DNA of 64,000 nucleotides from Nocardia spumae (GTDB lineage: Bacteria; Actinomycetota; Actinomycetes; Mycobacteriales; Mycobacteriaceae). The notes beneath the pieces were generated by a model. The model did not search any database, was not told the origin of the DNA, and saw only the letters and a list, made by a program, of their open reading frames with translations. How positions within the stretch are numbered: the stretch's first letter is position 1; every line of letters starts with the position of its first letter. The stretch is taken from the NCBI RefSeq assembly GCF_020733635.1, contig NZ_JAJFZL010000001.1:248001-312000 (forward strand), written 5' to 3'. The position numbers were made by a program, and so were the translations under genes. Below are positions 18,062-26,773 of this stretch, one piece after another.

Positions 18062-18853
18062 TCAGGCGAACTGCCCTACCGCGCGTCCTGTTCCCGGCGG
18101 GCCGGCGAACGCCTGGGCGATCGTCAGCCACTCGGCCGCATCCTTCCCGGTGGTATGGAGCGGTAGATCGTCACGATGGCGACGTTGGGTGACCAGCAGG
18201 CAGAAATCCACCGCGGATCCGGTGACCCGCTGTCCGGCCTCCTCCGGCCCCCAGCTCCACAGGGAGCCGTCCGGGGCGGTCAATTCGACCCGGAACGCCT
18301 CCGCCGGTATCGGCCGACCGTGCACGGTGTACGCGAAATCGCGCGTACGCACCCCGATATGGGCGATATTGCGCAGGCGCGCGGTCGGTGTCCGGGCCGC
18401 GCCGAGCGCGTCGGCCACATCCTGGCCGTGCGCCCAGGTCTCCATCAGCCGGGCGCTGACCATGGACATCGGGCTCATCGGTGGTCCGAACCACGGCAGT
18501 TTCGTACCGGCCGGAACCGCTCGCAAGGCATCCGCGAGACCCCGGCGGCCGCGGCGCCACCGTTCCAGCAGGTCCGGCGGCGGCGTGGTGGCCATATCGG
18601 CGGCGGCGTCGTCGACGAAGGTCGCGATCTTCGCGGCGGCTTCGCGGAGTAGTTCGGCGAAGGCGCCGGCATCGGTGGCCGCGATCGTCGATACCTCGTC
18701 CGTCCAGGTCAGATGGGCGATCTGATGGGCGATGGTCCAGCCCGCCGCCGGCGTCGGCCGGGCCCAGTCGGCCGGGCTCAGCGGAGCCACCAGGTGGTCG
18801 AGATCCACGCATTCGGCCTCGAAATCGCCGAGCAACGCCTCCAGATCAGCCAT
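18062..18853 (-). CDS. DinB-like metal-binding protein (TIGR03084 / maleylpyruvate isomerase-like)
   Basis: The protein (263 residues) belongs to the mycothiol-dependent maleylpyruvate isomerase N-terminal/DinB-like superfamily. The expected metal-binding histidines are present in [15 protein letters not shown] and [10 protein letters not shown]. The C-terminal half (about residues 180-260) is the small substrate or thiol-binding domain. The family acts as mycothiol-dependent transferases or isomerases, but for TIGR03084 members no substrate is established. ATG 18853 fits the family start; the ribosome binding site is weak. A perfect 16-base palindrome sits just upstream. Confidence 0.82.
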   Translation of the reverse strand: MADLEALLGDFEAECVDLDHLVAPLSPADWARPTPAAGWTIAHQIAHLTWTDEVSTIAATDAGAFAELLREAAAKIATFVDDAAADMATTPPPDLLERWRRGRRGLADALRAVPAGTKLPWFGPPMSPMSMVSARLMETWAHGQDVADALGAARTPTARLRNIAHIGVRTRDFAYTVHGRPIPAEAFRVELTAPDGSLWSWGPEEAGQRVTGSAVDFCLLVTQRRHRDDLPLHTTGKDAAEWLTIAQAFAGPPGTGRAVGQFA

Positions 18854-18876
18854 GACGACAGCATGGCAACGGGTGG

Positions 18877-18901
18877 AAAAAAATGCAAGCACGCGTGCTT
18901 G
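18877..18901 (-). terminator. Intrinsic terminator and possible operator palindrome
   Basis: The perfect palindrome CAAGCACGCGTGCTTG (18886-18901) begins 7 bases after the stop of the DUF445 gene and, on the minus strand, is followed by CA and a run of seven T (18877-18883). This fits an intrinsic terminator with a CGCG loop. The same palindrome lies 33 bases before the next gene's start codon, where a TetR-type operator would be expected, so it may serve both purposes. Confidence 0.65.
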
Positions 18902-18907
18902 TATTTC

Positions 18908-20263
18908 TCACCAGCCGAAGATCAGCAAATGGATCCCGCCTACCACCAGTCCCAGCGCGGCGCCGTGCAGATACAGCAGCCAGGCGTCCTGTTCGACCGA
19001 TGCGTAGAACATCTCCATGAATTCACCCGGCGTGAGCTGCTTCAGTTTGCGGGCGGCGAACTCGTCGATCTTGCGGGCCTGATCCAGGGCGAAGGCCTCG
19101 TCCTCGACCAGACTCGGCGCCAGGCTCACCGCGGCGCCGGCCGCGCCCACCTGCAAATTGTCGAACTGGCGTGCCCCGAACGCCGCGCGCACCACCGAGC
19201 GGGTCGGCCCCAGCTGGGTGCGGATCTCATCGGCGATCAGATGTTCCACCAACTGGCGAGTTTTGTCACCATTGGGGCCGTCGAGCAGTTCCGCCGACAG
19301 ATTCGGCAGCGTGAGCACCTGGTAGGCCAGGATGTGGGCCAGATCGGTGGCGGCCTGCGGCTGCCGTTTGGCCAGCAGGGCCTGGCGCCACAGATATTTG
19401 TAGCGAGGCTGTGGATCGCCGGGCTCGAACACCATCTTGATCGCGATCATGTTCACCAGGACGCCGATCATCGCGGCCGCGGCCAGGACCACCAGCCATC
19501 CCGGGATCCAGCCGATCACCGGAATGTCGTCGTGCACATGCATATACAGGGCCAGCAACAGGCCGAACGGTGCGCCCAGCAGGCCGATGCGCACCATGAA
19601 CCGCAGCTCGGGCGCGGCGATCGTGGTGGTCAGGTCCTTGAGGATCTCGGGATTGGCCTGCAGATAGCGGATCACGAAACTCTTGATATCGATCAGTTGG
19701 TCGACATTGTCGCCGAGTTGTTCGAATCCGCGACGGCACAATTTGGGCAGTTCCCGGTCGATGCGCTGATAGAGAATCTGCTTCGCCGGGCGCGGTACGG
19801 CCCGCCAGAGTTCCGGATTCTCCCGGTACATCACATCGTCGACGATCTGCTGCAGTTGTTCGTGCGCACGGTCGGCGATGTAATCGGCGATTCCCTCCAG
19901 ATCGAGTTCGTGGATGAAATCGCGCGGGCTGCCGATCCGCATGATCGCCATATCCACGCAAATGCTGGCCATCTTCTCCGCGCGCGCCGGGATGAATCCC
20001 TGGAAGCCGAGCCGCTTGCCGTCACCGGAGAAGGTGGGCAACACCTGGACGCGGCGCGGGAAGTACGGATAGAGCACCTGCAGACCGGGAATGCGTACGC
20101 CGCGAAATTGCAACGGCCAGAACAGCATCAGCACGCCGGTCCAGTTGGTGAGCCAGCCGGCCAGCGCGCTGAAGATCGGGAAGGTGATCAGATCCACGAC
20201 GAGTTTGGACTGCCCGGTCAGCTGTTCCCAGTCGATGAACACACCGCCGGCGACCAACGCCAT
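18908..20263 (-). CDS. DUF445 family membrane protein
   Basis: The 451-residue protein has membrane segments near the N-terminus, two in the middle and one at the C-terminus, separated by long helical cytoplasmic regions. The DUF445 signature occurs twice, as GWLTNWTGVLMLFWP and GVLVNMIAIKMVFEP, which shows the internal repeat of this family. Function is not established; membrane organisation roles have been suggested for bacillus relatives. ATG 20263 is chosen because AAGGGGGATCCAGG precedes it. It is divergent from the diiron oxygenase gene. Confidence 0.85.
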   Translation of the reverse strand: MALVAGGVFIDWEQLTGQSKLVVDLITFPIFSALAGWLTNWTGVLMLFWPLQFRGVRIPGLQVLYPYFPRRVQVLPTFSGDGKRLGFQGFIPARAEKMASICVDMAIMRIGSPRDFIHELDLEGIADYIADRAHEQLQQIVDDVMYRENPELWRAVPRPAKQILYQRIDRELPKLCRRGFEQLGDNVDQLIDIKSFVIRYLQANPEILKDLTTTIAAPELRFMVRIGLLGAPFGLLLALYMHVHDDIPVIGWIPGWLVVLAAAAMIGVLVNMIAIKMVFEPGDPQPRYKYLWRQALLAKRQPQAATDLAHILAYQVLTLPNLSAELLDGPNGDKTRQLVEHLIADEIRTQLGPTRSVVRAAFGARQFDNLQVGAAGAAVSLAPSLVEDEAFALDQARKIDEFAARKLKQLTPGEFMEMFYASVEQDAWLLYLHGAALGLVVGGIHLLIFGW

Positions 20264-20572
20264 CCTGGATCCCCCTTGCGCCGTGCGGACTTGCGAGTTG
20301 ACTGGGTCCCCCACATTCTCACCGGGGCCAGGTGGTGTCAATGCGGCGGGGCGGCACTTGCCCAGGTCGGCGCGGGAAATCGGGGTGCGGCCGGGTGTCG
20401 TCCGACGGCCGCCCGGCGAATCTCCGGCGCCGAGGGGATTGTCTGAGACCGCGAGTCCCATATATTCTGGAGGTCATCACCCACTGTGGTGCCGGTCACC
20501 GAGGAGGTACCCGCCGAGCCCAGCTGTCGGGCCCGGCCGGGAACGGGTGTTCCGCAGAGCAAGGAGACATCG
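20264..20572. other. Divergent promoter region of DUF445 and diiron oxygenase genes
   Basis: These 309 bases carry no gene. On the plus strand a TTGTCT/TATATT promoter-like pair is visible at 20439-20466. The segment around 20481-20520 has a weak CACC/GGTG dyad that could be an operator for the TetR regulator encoded at 21574-22353. Confidence 0.45.
20439..20466 (+). promoter_or_regulatory. Candidate promoter of the diiron oxygenase gene
   Basis: A -35-like TTGTCT (20439-20444) and a -10-like TATATT (20461-20466) are separated by 16 bases, 107 bases before the start codon. The TATATT stands out in this GC-rich context. Confidence 0.45.
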
Positions 20573-21619
20573 ATGACGCTGTCGCAATCGGATCGCACCG
20601 ATCCGTTCGGCCCGGAGTACCGGGAAACGCTGGCGATCCTGTCGGAGGGGTCGGTCCACCGCAATTTCGATCCCTATCTCGATATCGATTGGGATTCACC
20701 GGAACTGGCGATCGATCCCGACGATCCGAGATGGGTGCTCTCACCGGAACTCGATCCGCTCGGTGGAACCGAGTGGTATCGGTCGCTGCCGCTGGATCGT
20801 CGGATCGAGATCGGGAAATGGCGTATCGCCAACGTGATCAAGGTGGGCGCCGCCTTCGAGAGCATCCTGATCCGCGGAATGATGCAGTACATCATGAAGC
20901 TCCCCAACGGAGCTCCGGAATTCCGGTACTGCCTGCACGAGATGACCGAAGAGTGCAACCACATCCAGATGTTCCAGGAACTGATCAACCGGATCGGCGT
21001 GGACGTCCCCGGCATGCGGCCGCTGTTCCGGGCGACATCGCCACTGATCGGAGTGCTCGGCGGATACGCGCACACCATTCTGTTCATCGGCATCCTCGGC
21101 GGTGAGGAACCGATCGACCACTATCAGAAGGCCGTGATCCGCGAGGGTGCGACGATGCCGCCGGCGGTGCTGCGCACCATGCAGATCCATATCGCCGAGG
21201 AGGCGCGCCACATCTCCTTCGCCGGAGAATTCCTGAAGGCGCATATCGAGCGGATGGGCCCGGTCGGAACGGCCGTGTGCGGGTTGGCGTTTCCGATCAC
21301 CATGCGCTGGCTGGCCGGCCAGATCATGGCTCCCCCGGCCTCGTTCGCACGGGAATTCGACATTCCGCGCGAAGTCATCGACGAGGCCTTCTGGAATTCA
21401 CCGCATTCGCGCCGGATCCTGTCGGGCTACTTCGGCGATATGCGGAAACTGGCCGATGAGTTGGGCCTGATGAATCCGGTGACGCGCATGCTGTGGTCGC
21501 TGCTCCACGTGGACGGGGAACACTCGCGGTACCGGGGCGAACCCGAGCGCCGACGGCCGGCCGCCGCGGTGGCTCAGCTGCCGATCGTCGGACCGCTGGT
21601 GGGCTGGCTCGCGGCCTGA
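20573..21619 (+). CDS. AurF-like diiron oxygenase
   Basis: This 348-residue protein matches the AurF/p-aminobenzoate N-oxygenase family of non-heme diiron enzymes. Metal ligand motifs are visible: Glu in AFESIL (about residue 95), ExxH in EECNHIQMF, His in MQIHIAEE, and ExxH in EEARHISF. The family oxidises aryl amines to nitro groups, but many actinobacterial members have unknown substrates. ATG 20573 has AAGGAGA 7 bases upstream. The 3' end overlaps the end of the convergent TetR gene by 46 bases. No biosynthetic cluster surrounds it. Confidence 0.85.
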   Translation: MTLSQSDRTDPFGPEYRETLAILSEGSVHRNFDPYLDIDWDSPELAIDPDDPRWVLSPELDPLGGTEWYRSLPLDRRIEIGKWRIANVIKVGAAFESILIRGMMQYIMKLPNGAPEFRYCLHEMTEECNHIQMFQELINRIGVDVPGMRPLFRATSPLIGVLGGYAHTILFIGILGGEEPIDHYQKAVIREGATMPPAVLRTMQIHIAEEARHISFAGEFLKAHIERMGPVGTAVCGLAFPITMRWLAGQIMAPPASFAREFDIPREVIDEAFWNSPHSRRILSGYFGDMRKLADELGLMNPVTRMLWSLLHVDGEHSRYRGEPERRRPAAAVAQLPIVGPLVGWLAA

Positions 21620-22353
21620 TCGTCGACCGGACGATCACCCGCGAGCAGATCGATCAACTCGATCAGCGGAAGTTCCGGATCCAGCGTCAGGTCGTGGACG
21701 CGGGCCGCGCCATCGAGCACACTCCAGGCGTAGCCCGCGACCTCGGCTATCAGGTGGTCGCGGTTCAGCAGCGGCCGCGGATCCCGGGCCCAGCGACTCA
21801 CCGTCGCCTCGGTCATCGACACGATCGCGAAGGTCATGGTGTCGGCCGCCGCTTCGTCGACCACTCCCACGACCCCGGCCAGGCCGGTGACCAGTGCCCG
21901 GGTCCGGGCCGCGATGGTGGCCTTGACGCTGCTCAGCGCATCCACATCGTCGGGATCGCCGACGGCCGGGCCGCCGCGGACGAAGTCGTAGAGCCGGCCG
22001 TGTTCGGTGATCCAGTCCGCCACCGCGGCGACGGTGCGGCGCAGGATCTGATGAATCGAGCCGTCCCAGACGTCCAGGGCGGCGTCGATGGTGTCGACGA
22101 ATTGCTCACTGATCGTGCTCCGGGCCCGCCGATCGAGCTCATCACGACCCGAGAACTGTCGATACACCACGGATTTCGCCAGCCCGGACCGATTCGCGAT
22201 CTGCTGCATGGACACCTCGGCACCGGAAGCGGACTCCTCGAGCAGTTCGATCAGCGCCGACACGATCAGCTCCCGACGCCGATCGTTGTGCGGCTGCCAT
22301 CGCGCCTGCCGGCCGCCGATCGGGACCGGTGCGGACGCGGAGGAGGTCGCCAC
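21574..22353 (-). CDS. TetR family transcriptional regulator
   Basis: The 259-residue regulator has an N-terminal helix-turn-helix (MQQIANRSGLAKSVVYRQFSGRDEL, about residues 48-72) and a C-terminal ligand-binding domain of about 180 residues. It overlaps the diiron oxygenase gene tail to tail by 46 bases, an arrangement in which the two transcripts would be antisense to each other at their ends. Its target may be the diiron gene or the SnoaL-like gene behind it; this is inference from position. Confidence 0.88.
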   Translation of the reverse strand: MATSSASAPVPIGGRQARWQPHNDRRRELIVSALIELLEESASGAEVSMQQIANRSGLAKSVVYRQFSGRDELDRRARSTISEQFVDTIDAALDVWDGSIHQILRRTVAAVADWITEHGRLYDFVRGGPAVGDPDDVDALSSVKATIAARTRALVTGLAGVVGVVDEAAADTMTFAIVSMTEATVSRWARDPRPLLNRDHLIAEVAGYAWSVLDGAARVHDLTLDPELPLIELIDLLAGDRPVDDQAASQPTSGPTIGS

Positions 22354-22392
22354 GCGATCGAGTGTAAATCAGCGGGGCCGCCACATCGTCGC

Positions 22393-22755
22393 TCAGAACA
22401 TCCCATGCGGCGTCAGCGCGGGTTCCGGTACCGGCTGCACCACATCCCAGTGCTCCACGATCTGTCCGTCCGCCACCCGCCAGATATCGACGACGGCGAG
22501 GCCGCGTGAATCGCCCGGCGAGTCCAGGTGGTAGTGCAGCACGACCAGATCGCCCTCGGCCACCACGCGCTTCAGGTCGAGGTGCGCCCCCGCGACCGGT
22601 GCGGTGGCGATGAACTCGATGAACGCGTCGCGACCGCTGGGGTTGCCCGGGCTGTGCTCGATGAAGTTCTCATGCAGCAGTTCGCGCAGGATATCGGTGT
22701 TGCCGGCCGCGAATTCACGGAAGCCGTCGACGACCAGGTTGCGGTTCTCAGTCAT
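22393..22755 (-). CDS. SnoaL-like NTF2-fold protein
   Basis: This 120-residue protein has the SnoaL/NTF2 cone fold signature: NFIEHSPGNPSGRDAFIEF, HYHLDSPG, and VDIWRVADGQIVEHWDVVQPVP. Family members include polyketide cyclases, small hydrolases and isomerases; the conserved His and Asp positions are present, but the reaction is unknown. It is divergent from an XRE/MmyB regulator and the shared 87-base intergenic space carries a palindrome, so it is very likely a target of that regulator. Confidence 0.85.
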   Translation of the reverse strand: MTENRNLVVDGFREFAAGNTDILRELLHENFIEHSPGNPSGRDAFIEFIATAPVAGAHLDLKRVVAEGDLVVLHYHLDSPGDSRGLAVVDIWRVADGQIVEHWDVVQPVPEPALTPHGMF

Positions 22756-22790
22756 GGACCGACTCTCGGTGGTGCGCGCGGAGGTTGTCG

Positions 22791-22807
22791 ATTACATCGG
22801 ATGTAAT
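22791..22807. promoter_or_regulatory. Operator palindrome between SnoaL-like and XRE genes
   Basis: ATTACAT and ATGTAAT form a perfect 7-base inverted repeat around CGG, located between two divergent start codons. Its AT-rich arms stand out strongly. It is the obvious binding site for the XRE regulator encoded 36 bases downstream. Confidence 0.7.
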
Positions 22808-22842
22808 AGCGCCCGTTCGGGTAGTGCGCCCACACTGTCCGG

Positions 22843-23673
22843 ATGAGTACGGATCGCCCGGTCGGACGGCTGCTGCGTGAGTGGCGGCATCGCCGCAACC
22901 TCAGTCAACTGGACCTGGCGATCGAGGCCGATGTGTCGGCCCGGCACATCAGCTTCGTGGAGACCGGCCGGACATTGCCGAGCAGCGCGATGGTGCTGCA
23001 TCTGGCCGACCGGCTGGATGTGCCACTGCGCGAACGCAATCGGTTGCTCGTCGCCGCGGGATACGCGCCGGTGTTCCACGACCGACCGCTCGATGATCCG
23101 GATCTGGCGCGAGCTCGCGAGACGGTCCAGCAGGTGCTGCTCGCACATGAGCCCTATCCGGCGCTGGCCGTGGACAGGCGGTGGAACCTGCTCCTCGCCA
23201 ACAGCGCGGTGCGGGTGTTCCTGGATCGAGCCGCGCCGGATCTGCTGCGACCGCCGATCAATATGATGCGACTGGGATTACATCCGAACGGACTGATGTC
23301 GCGGTTGCGCAATCCGGCGCAGGTTCGCGCCTTTCTGTTGCCGCGCCTCGCCCATCAGGCCGACAGCAGCGGAGATCCGTACCTGCACGAACTGTACGAG
23401 GAGTTGGCCGGTCTCGAGCCGGCCCATCCCGCACCGGACCCGGCCGACGTCGCACTGCACATCCGGCTCGAACACCGCGGAGTCGAACTGTGTTTCGTCA
23501 ACACCGTCACCACCTTCGGTGCGGCCTTCGACATCGCGCTGGGTGAAATCGCGGTCGAGGCGTACCTGCCCGCGGACGCCACCACCCGGCGATTCTTCGG
23601 CGTGCATACCGATCCGGACGGATTCTCCGTGGGTGAGTACCGCCGGCGCGAGGTACCTCACTCGTCCGGGTGA
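22843..23673 (+). CDS. XRE family regulator with MmyB-like ligand-binding domain
   Basis: The 276-residue protein starts with an XRE helix-turn-helix (LREWRHRRNLSQLDLAIEA, ARHISFVETGR, about residues 6-60). Residues 100-270 form the MmyB-like domain (YPALAVDRRWNLLLANSAV, FGAAFDIALGEIAVEAYLP), a PAS-like fold thought to bind fatty-acid-like ligands. It is divergent from a SnoaL-like gene and the palindrome between them suggests autoregulation. This regulator/small-enzyme pairing is common in actinobacteria. Confidence 0.9.
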   Translation: MSTDRPVGRLLREWRHRRNLSQLDLAIEADVSARHISFVETGRTLPSSAMVLHLADRLDVPLRERNRLLVAAGYAPVFHDRPLDDPDLARARETVQQVLLAHEPYPALAVDRRWNLLLANSAVRVFLDRAAPDLLRPPINMMRLGLHPNGLMSRLRNPAQVRAFLLPRLAHQADSSGDPYLHELYEELAGLEPAHPAPDPADVALHIRLEHRGVELCFVNTVTTFGAAFDIALGEIAVEAYLPADATTRRFFGVHTDPDGFSVGEYRRREVPHSSG

Positions 23674-23689
23674 ACGGTGGGCGAATACG

Positions 23690-24023
23690 CGGCGGCTCAG
23701 ATGGTGTGGCGCCGCGTCGTTCCACTCGATGTGGATTGTTCCGTGACCGGCATGCGCACCAATACTCGCGCGACTGGCTTGGTGGGATGCCCTCATCCCA
23801 CCTGTGCAGGGAGCTCTGAACTGCCATTCGAAGCCAGGCCAGCGCTGCGAGCACGTTGGATTTCCCCGAGGCATTGGGCCCGAAGATGGCTGCGACCGGC
23901 ACGAGGGAAACCCCCAATTTTCGGATAGCCACGCACTTCGGGTCGCTCGTCCACCGCCACCATGGACAGCTCTGCGGGCGCGAGTATCGAGCGGAAATTC
24001 TCGACCTCGAATCGGATGAGCAT
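23690..24023 (-). pseudogene. Truncated, frameshifted AAA ATPase (COG1106-like) remnant
   Basis: The N-terminal end of an SMC/OLD-like AAA ATPase is visible: MLIRFEVENFRSILAPAELS in one frame, then, after a one-base shift, VAAIFGPNASGKSNVLAALA with an intact Walker A, followed by a segment ending RWDEGIP. The frame change coincides with a run of five C (23911-23915); removing one base restores PKIGVSLVPVAAIFGPN. The remainder of the expected 350-450 residues (Walker B, C-terminus) is missing and further frame changes follow. In intact systems such ATPases often belong to phage defence or RloB-paired loci. The remnant has clearly lost function. Confidence 0.75.
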
Positions 24024-24214
24024 CGAGCACCTCGCTGCACATAGGTGGGCGTATTCGTCGAAACCGTACCGAATCGGCCTGTTACCTGCGTCTCGGAAGC
24101 GCGCAGGTCGATAGTTGAGTTCGGTGATCTCCTGTCGAACGGCCTGGCTGTCTGCCGTGCTCCGTCGTTCGCTGCCGGTGAACGTGGGGGTGGAACAACT
24201 CGGACGGGCTCGCA

Positions 24215-24235
24215 GTTGAGTAGGTAACGCTCAAC
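24215..24235. promoter_or_regulatory. HAIR element (HspR binding site) upstream of lon
   Basis: GTTGAGT, seven bases, then GCTCAAC matches the HspR-associated inverted repeat CTTGAGT-N7-ACTCAAG in spacing and in nearly all positions. It ends 55 bases before the lon start codon. HspR control of lon through HAIR is established in Streptomyces. Confidence 0.82.
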
Positions 24236-24290
24236 CCTGGAGGCGAAGAAACCGAAGGATCCGGGGCATGCTTTGGAAGGGGCTAGAACT

Positions 24291-26732
24291 GTGAGTACCC
24301 CACAACGTCTACCGGTGCTGTTCCTGACCGACCCGGTCGTGTTGCCGGGCATGGTCGTCCCGATCGAACTCGACGAATCGGCGCAGGCGGCCATCGACGC
24401 CGCGCGGGCCGCGAACTCGGATTCCGTGCTGCTGGCGCCGCGCTTGGACGAGGGTTACGCCGCCTACGGTGTGATCGCGACCATCGAACAGGTCGGCCGG
24501 ATGCGCGGTGGCGCCGCGGCCGCGGTGTTGCGCGCCGAACGCCGCGCCAAGATCGGGCACGGTGTCACCGGACCCGGCGCCGCGCTGTGGGTCGAGGCCG
24601 AACCGGTCGACACCCCCGCGCCCGATGCCGCGACGAAGGAACTGGCCGCCGAATACAAGCAGCTGGTCGTCTCGGTCCTGCAGCGTCGTGAGGCCTGGCA
24701 GGTCATCGATATGGTGAACCGGCTGACCGACCCGTCGGCCTTGGCCGATACCGCCGGCTACGCGCCGTATCTGACCGATGAGCAGAAGCGTGAACTGCTC
24801 GACACCCCCGATGTCGCGGCCCGTTTGACCACCCTGATCGGCTGGACCAAGGACCACATCGCCGAGGCCGAGGTCACCGAGAAGATCAGCGAGGATGTGC
24901 GCGAGGGGCTCGAGAAGTCGCAGCGCGAATTCCTGTTGCGCCAGCAGCTCAACGCGATTCGCAAGGAGCTGGGCGAAGGCGAGCCCGACGGCGCCGACGA
25001 CTACCGCACCCGCGTCGAGAACGCGGACCTGCCCGGCAATGTCCGCGAGGCGGCGCTACGCGAGGTCGACCGGCTCGAGCACAGCAGCGATCAGAGCCCG
25101 GAATCGGGCTGGATCCGGACCTGGCTCGACACCGTGCTGGATCTGCCGTGGAGTGTGAAAACCACCGACAGCACCGATGTGTCGGCCGCGCGTGCCGTCC
25201 TGGACGCCGATCACCACGGCTTGGACGAGGTGAAGGACCGCATGGTCGAGTACCTGGCCGTGCGCGCCCGGCGGGCCGCCCGCGGTCTCGAGGTCGTCGG
25301 CGGTCGCGGATCCGGCGCCGTGATGGTGCTGGCCGGCCCTCCCGGCGTGGGTAAGACCTCGCTCGGTGAGAGCGTGGCTCGTGCCCTGGGCCGCAAGTTC
25401 GTGCGTGTCGCCCTGGGCGGTGTGCGCGACGAGGCCGAGATCCGCGGTCACCGCCGCACCTACGTCGGCGCCCTGCCCGGCCGGATCGTCCGTGCGATCA
25501 AGGAGGCGGGTTCGATGAATCCCGTGGTCCTGCTGGACGAGATCGACAAGGTGGGCTCGGACTTCCGGGGCGATCCGGCGGCCGCGCTGCTGGAGGTGCT
25601 GGACCCCGCGCAGAACCACACCTTCCGCGACCACTACCTGGATCTGGATCTGGACCTGTCCGATGTGCTGTTCATCGCGACCGCGAATGTCATGGAGACC
25701 ATTCCCGGCCCGCTGCTGGACCGCATGGAGCTGATCACCGTCGACGGCTACACCGAGGACGACAAGGTCGCGATCGCTCGTGACTTCCTCGTGCCCCGGC
25801 AGCTGGAGCGCAATGCGCTGACCGCCGAGGAGGTTTCGTTCACCGACGAGGCACTGCGGGAGATCGCGGCGAACTACACCCGGGAAGCCGGTGTGCGCCA
25901 GCTGGAGCGGCTGCTCGCGAAGGCGCTGCGCAAGGCGGCAACTCGGCTGTCGCAAGACGAACTCGGTGCCGCGACCGGTGATGCCACCGTCGTCGACCTG
26001 GGCTACGACCCCGCGCTGGGTTATGGCTCCGGACGCGAGAAGTCCGATGTCGCAGCGGTTTCCGAGTCGCTGACCATCGGTCTGGGCGATCTGAAGGACT
26101 ACCTGGGTCGTCCGCGGTTCACCCCCGATTCGGTCGAGCGCACCTCGGTCCCCGGTGTGGCGACCGGATTGGCGGTGACCGGCGCCGGTGGTGATGTCCT
26201 CTACATCGAGGCCAACGCCGCCGAGGGCGAGCGTTCGCTGACCCTGACCGGTCAGCTGGGCGACGTCATGAAGGAGTCCGCACAGATCGCGCTGACCTAC
26301 GTCCGCTCGCATCTGGAGGAGATCGGGATCGAGCCGAAGGTGCTGGATCGCAATATCCACATCCACTTCCCGGCCGGCGCCGTGCCCAAGGACGGACCGT
26401 CCGCGGGTGTCACCATGGTCACCGCCTTGGTGTCGCTGGCACTGGATCGGCAGGTGCGCGCCGATGTCGGTATGACCGGTGAGGTCACGCTGAACGGACG
26501 GGTGTTGCCGATCGGCGGCGTGAAGCAGAAGCTGCTCGCCGCACAGCGCGCCGGGCTGAAGACCGTGTTCATTCCGGCCCGCAACGAGCCGGATCTGGAT
26601 GAGGTCCCGGCGGAGGTGCTGGCCGCCCTGGATGTTCGCCCCGTCGCCGACGTGGCCGACATCCTGGCCTACGCCATCGAACCGGTGGCCGAACCGGCCT
26701 ACGCCGGCCAGGCGTTCGCGGCGACCGCCTGA
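24291..26732 (+). CDS. lon: ATP-dependent Lon protease
   Basis: This 813-residue cytoplasmic AAA+ protease degrades misfolded and selected regulatory proteins. It shows the N-terminal LON domain ([18 protein letters not shown]), a coiled linker, Walker A GPPGVGKT, Walker [10 protein letters not shown] and the C-terminal serine-lysine protease domain with the catalytic Ser in KDGPSAGV and Lys in [13 protein letters not shown] 24291 is chosen because GGAAGGGG lies 8 bases upstream; a TTG six codons earlier lacks spacing. An HspR box upstream suggests heat-shock control. lon is absent from M. tuberculosis but present in many relatives. Confidence 0.97.
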   Translation: MSTPQRLPVLFLTDPVVLPGMVVPIELDESAQAAIDAARAANSDSVLLAPRLDEGYAAYGVIATIEQVGRMRGGAAAAVLRAERRAKIGHGVTGPGAALWVEAEPVDTPAPDAATKELAAEYKQLVVSVLQRREAWQVIDMVNRLTDPSALADTAGYAPYLTDEQKRELLDTPDVAARLTTLIGWTKDHIAEAEVTEKISEDVREGLEKSQREFLLRQQLNAIRKELGEGEPDGADDYRTRVENADLPGNVREAALREVDRLEHSSDQSPESGWIRTWLDTVLDLPWSVKTTDSTDVSAARAVLDADHHGLDEVKDRMVEYLAVRARRAARGLEVVGGRGSGAVMVLAGPPGVGKTSLGESVARALGRKFVRVALGGVRDEAEIRGHRRTYVGALPGRIVRAIKEAGSMNPVVLLDEIDKVGSDFRGDPAAALLEVLDPAQNHTFRDHYLDLDLDLSDVLFIATANVMETIPGPLLDRMELITVDGYTEDDKVAIARDFLVPRQLERNALTAEEVSFTDEALREIAANYTREAGVRQLERLLAKALRKAATRLSQDELGAATGDATVVDLGYDPALGYGSGREKSDVAAVSESLTIGLGDLKDYLGRPRFTPDSVERTSVPGVATGLAVTGAGGDVLYIEANAAEGERSLTLTGQLGDVMKESAQIALTYVRSHLEEIGIEPKVLDRNIHIHFPAGAVPKDGPSAGVTMVTALVSLALDRQVRADVGMTGEVTLNGRVLPIGGVKQKLLAAQRAGLKTVFIPARNEPDLDEVPAEVLAALDVRPVADVADILAYAIEPVAEPAYAGQAFAATA

Positions 26733-26743
26733 TCGCGGACCGA

Positions 26744-26773
26744 AGGGCCGTATCCCGAGGGGTACGGCCCTTA
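26744..26773. terminator. Bidirectional terminator between lon and DUF1707 genes
   Basis: A 10-base perfect stem (AAGGGCCGTA with TACGGCCCTT) and a 10-base loop lie 11 bases after the lon stop; the far arm touches the stop codon of the convergent gene. Confidence 0.8.

Noticed and set aside
24273..24290. TTG 24273 as start of lon.
   Set aside because: The GGAAGGGG site lies between it and GTG 24291, which has good spacing.
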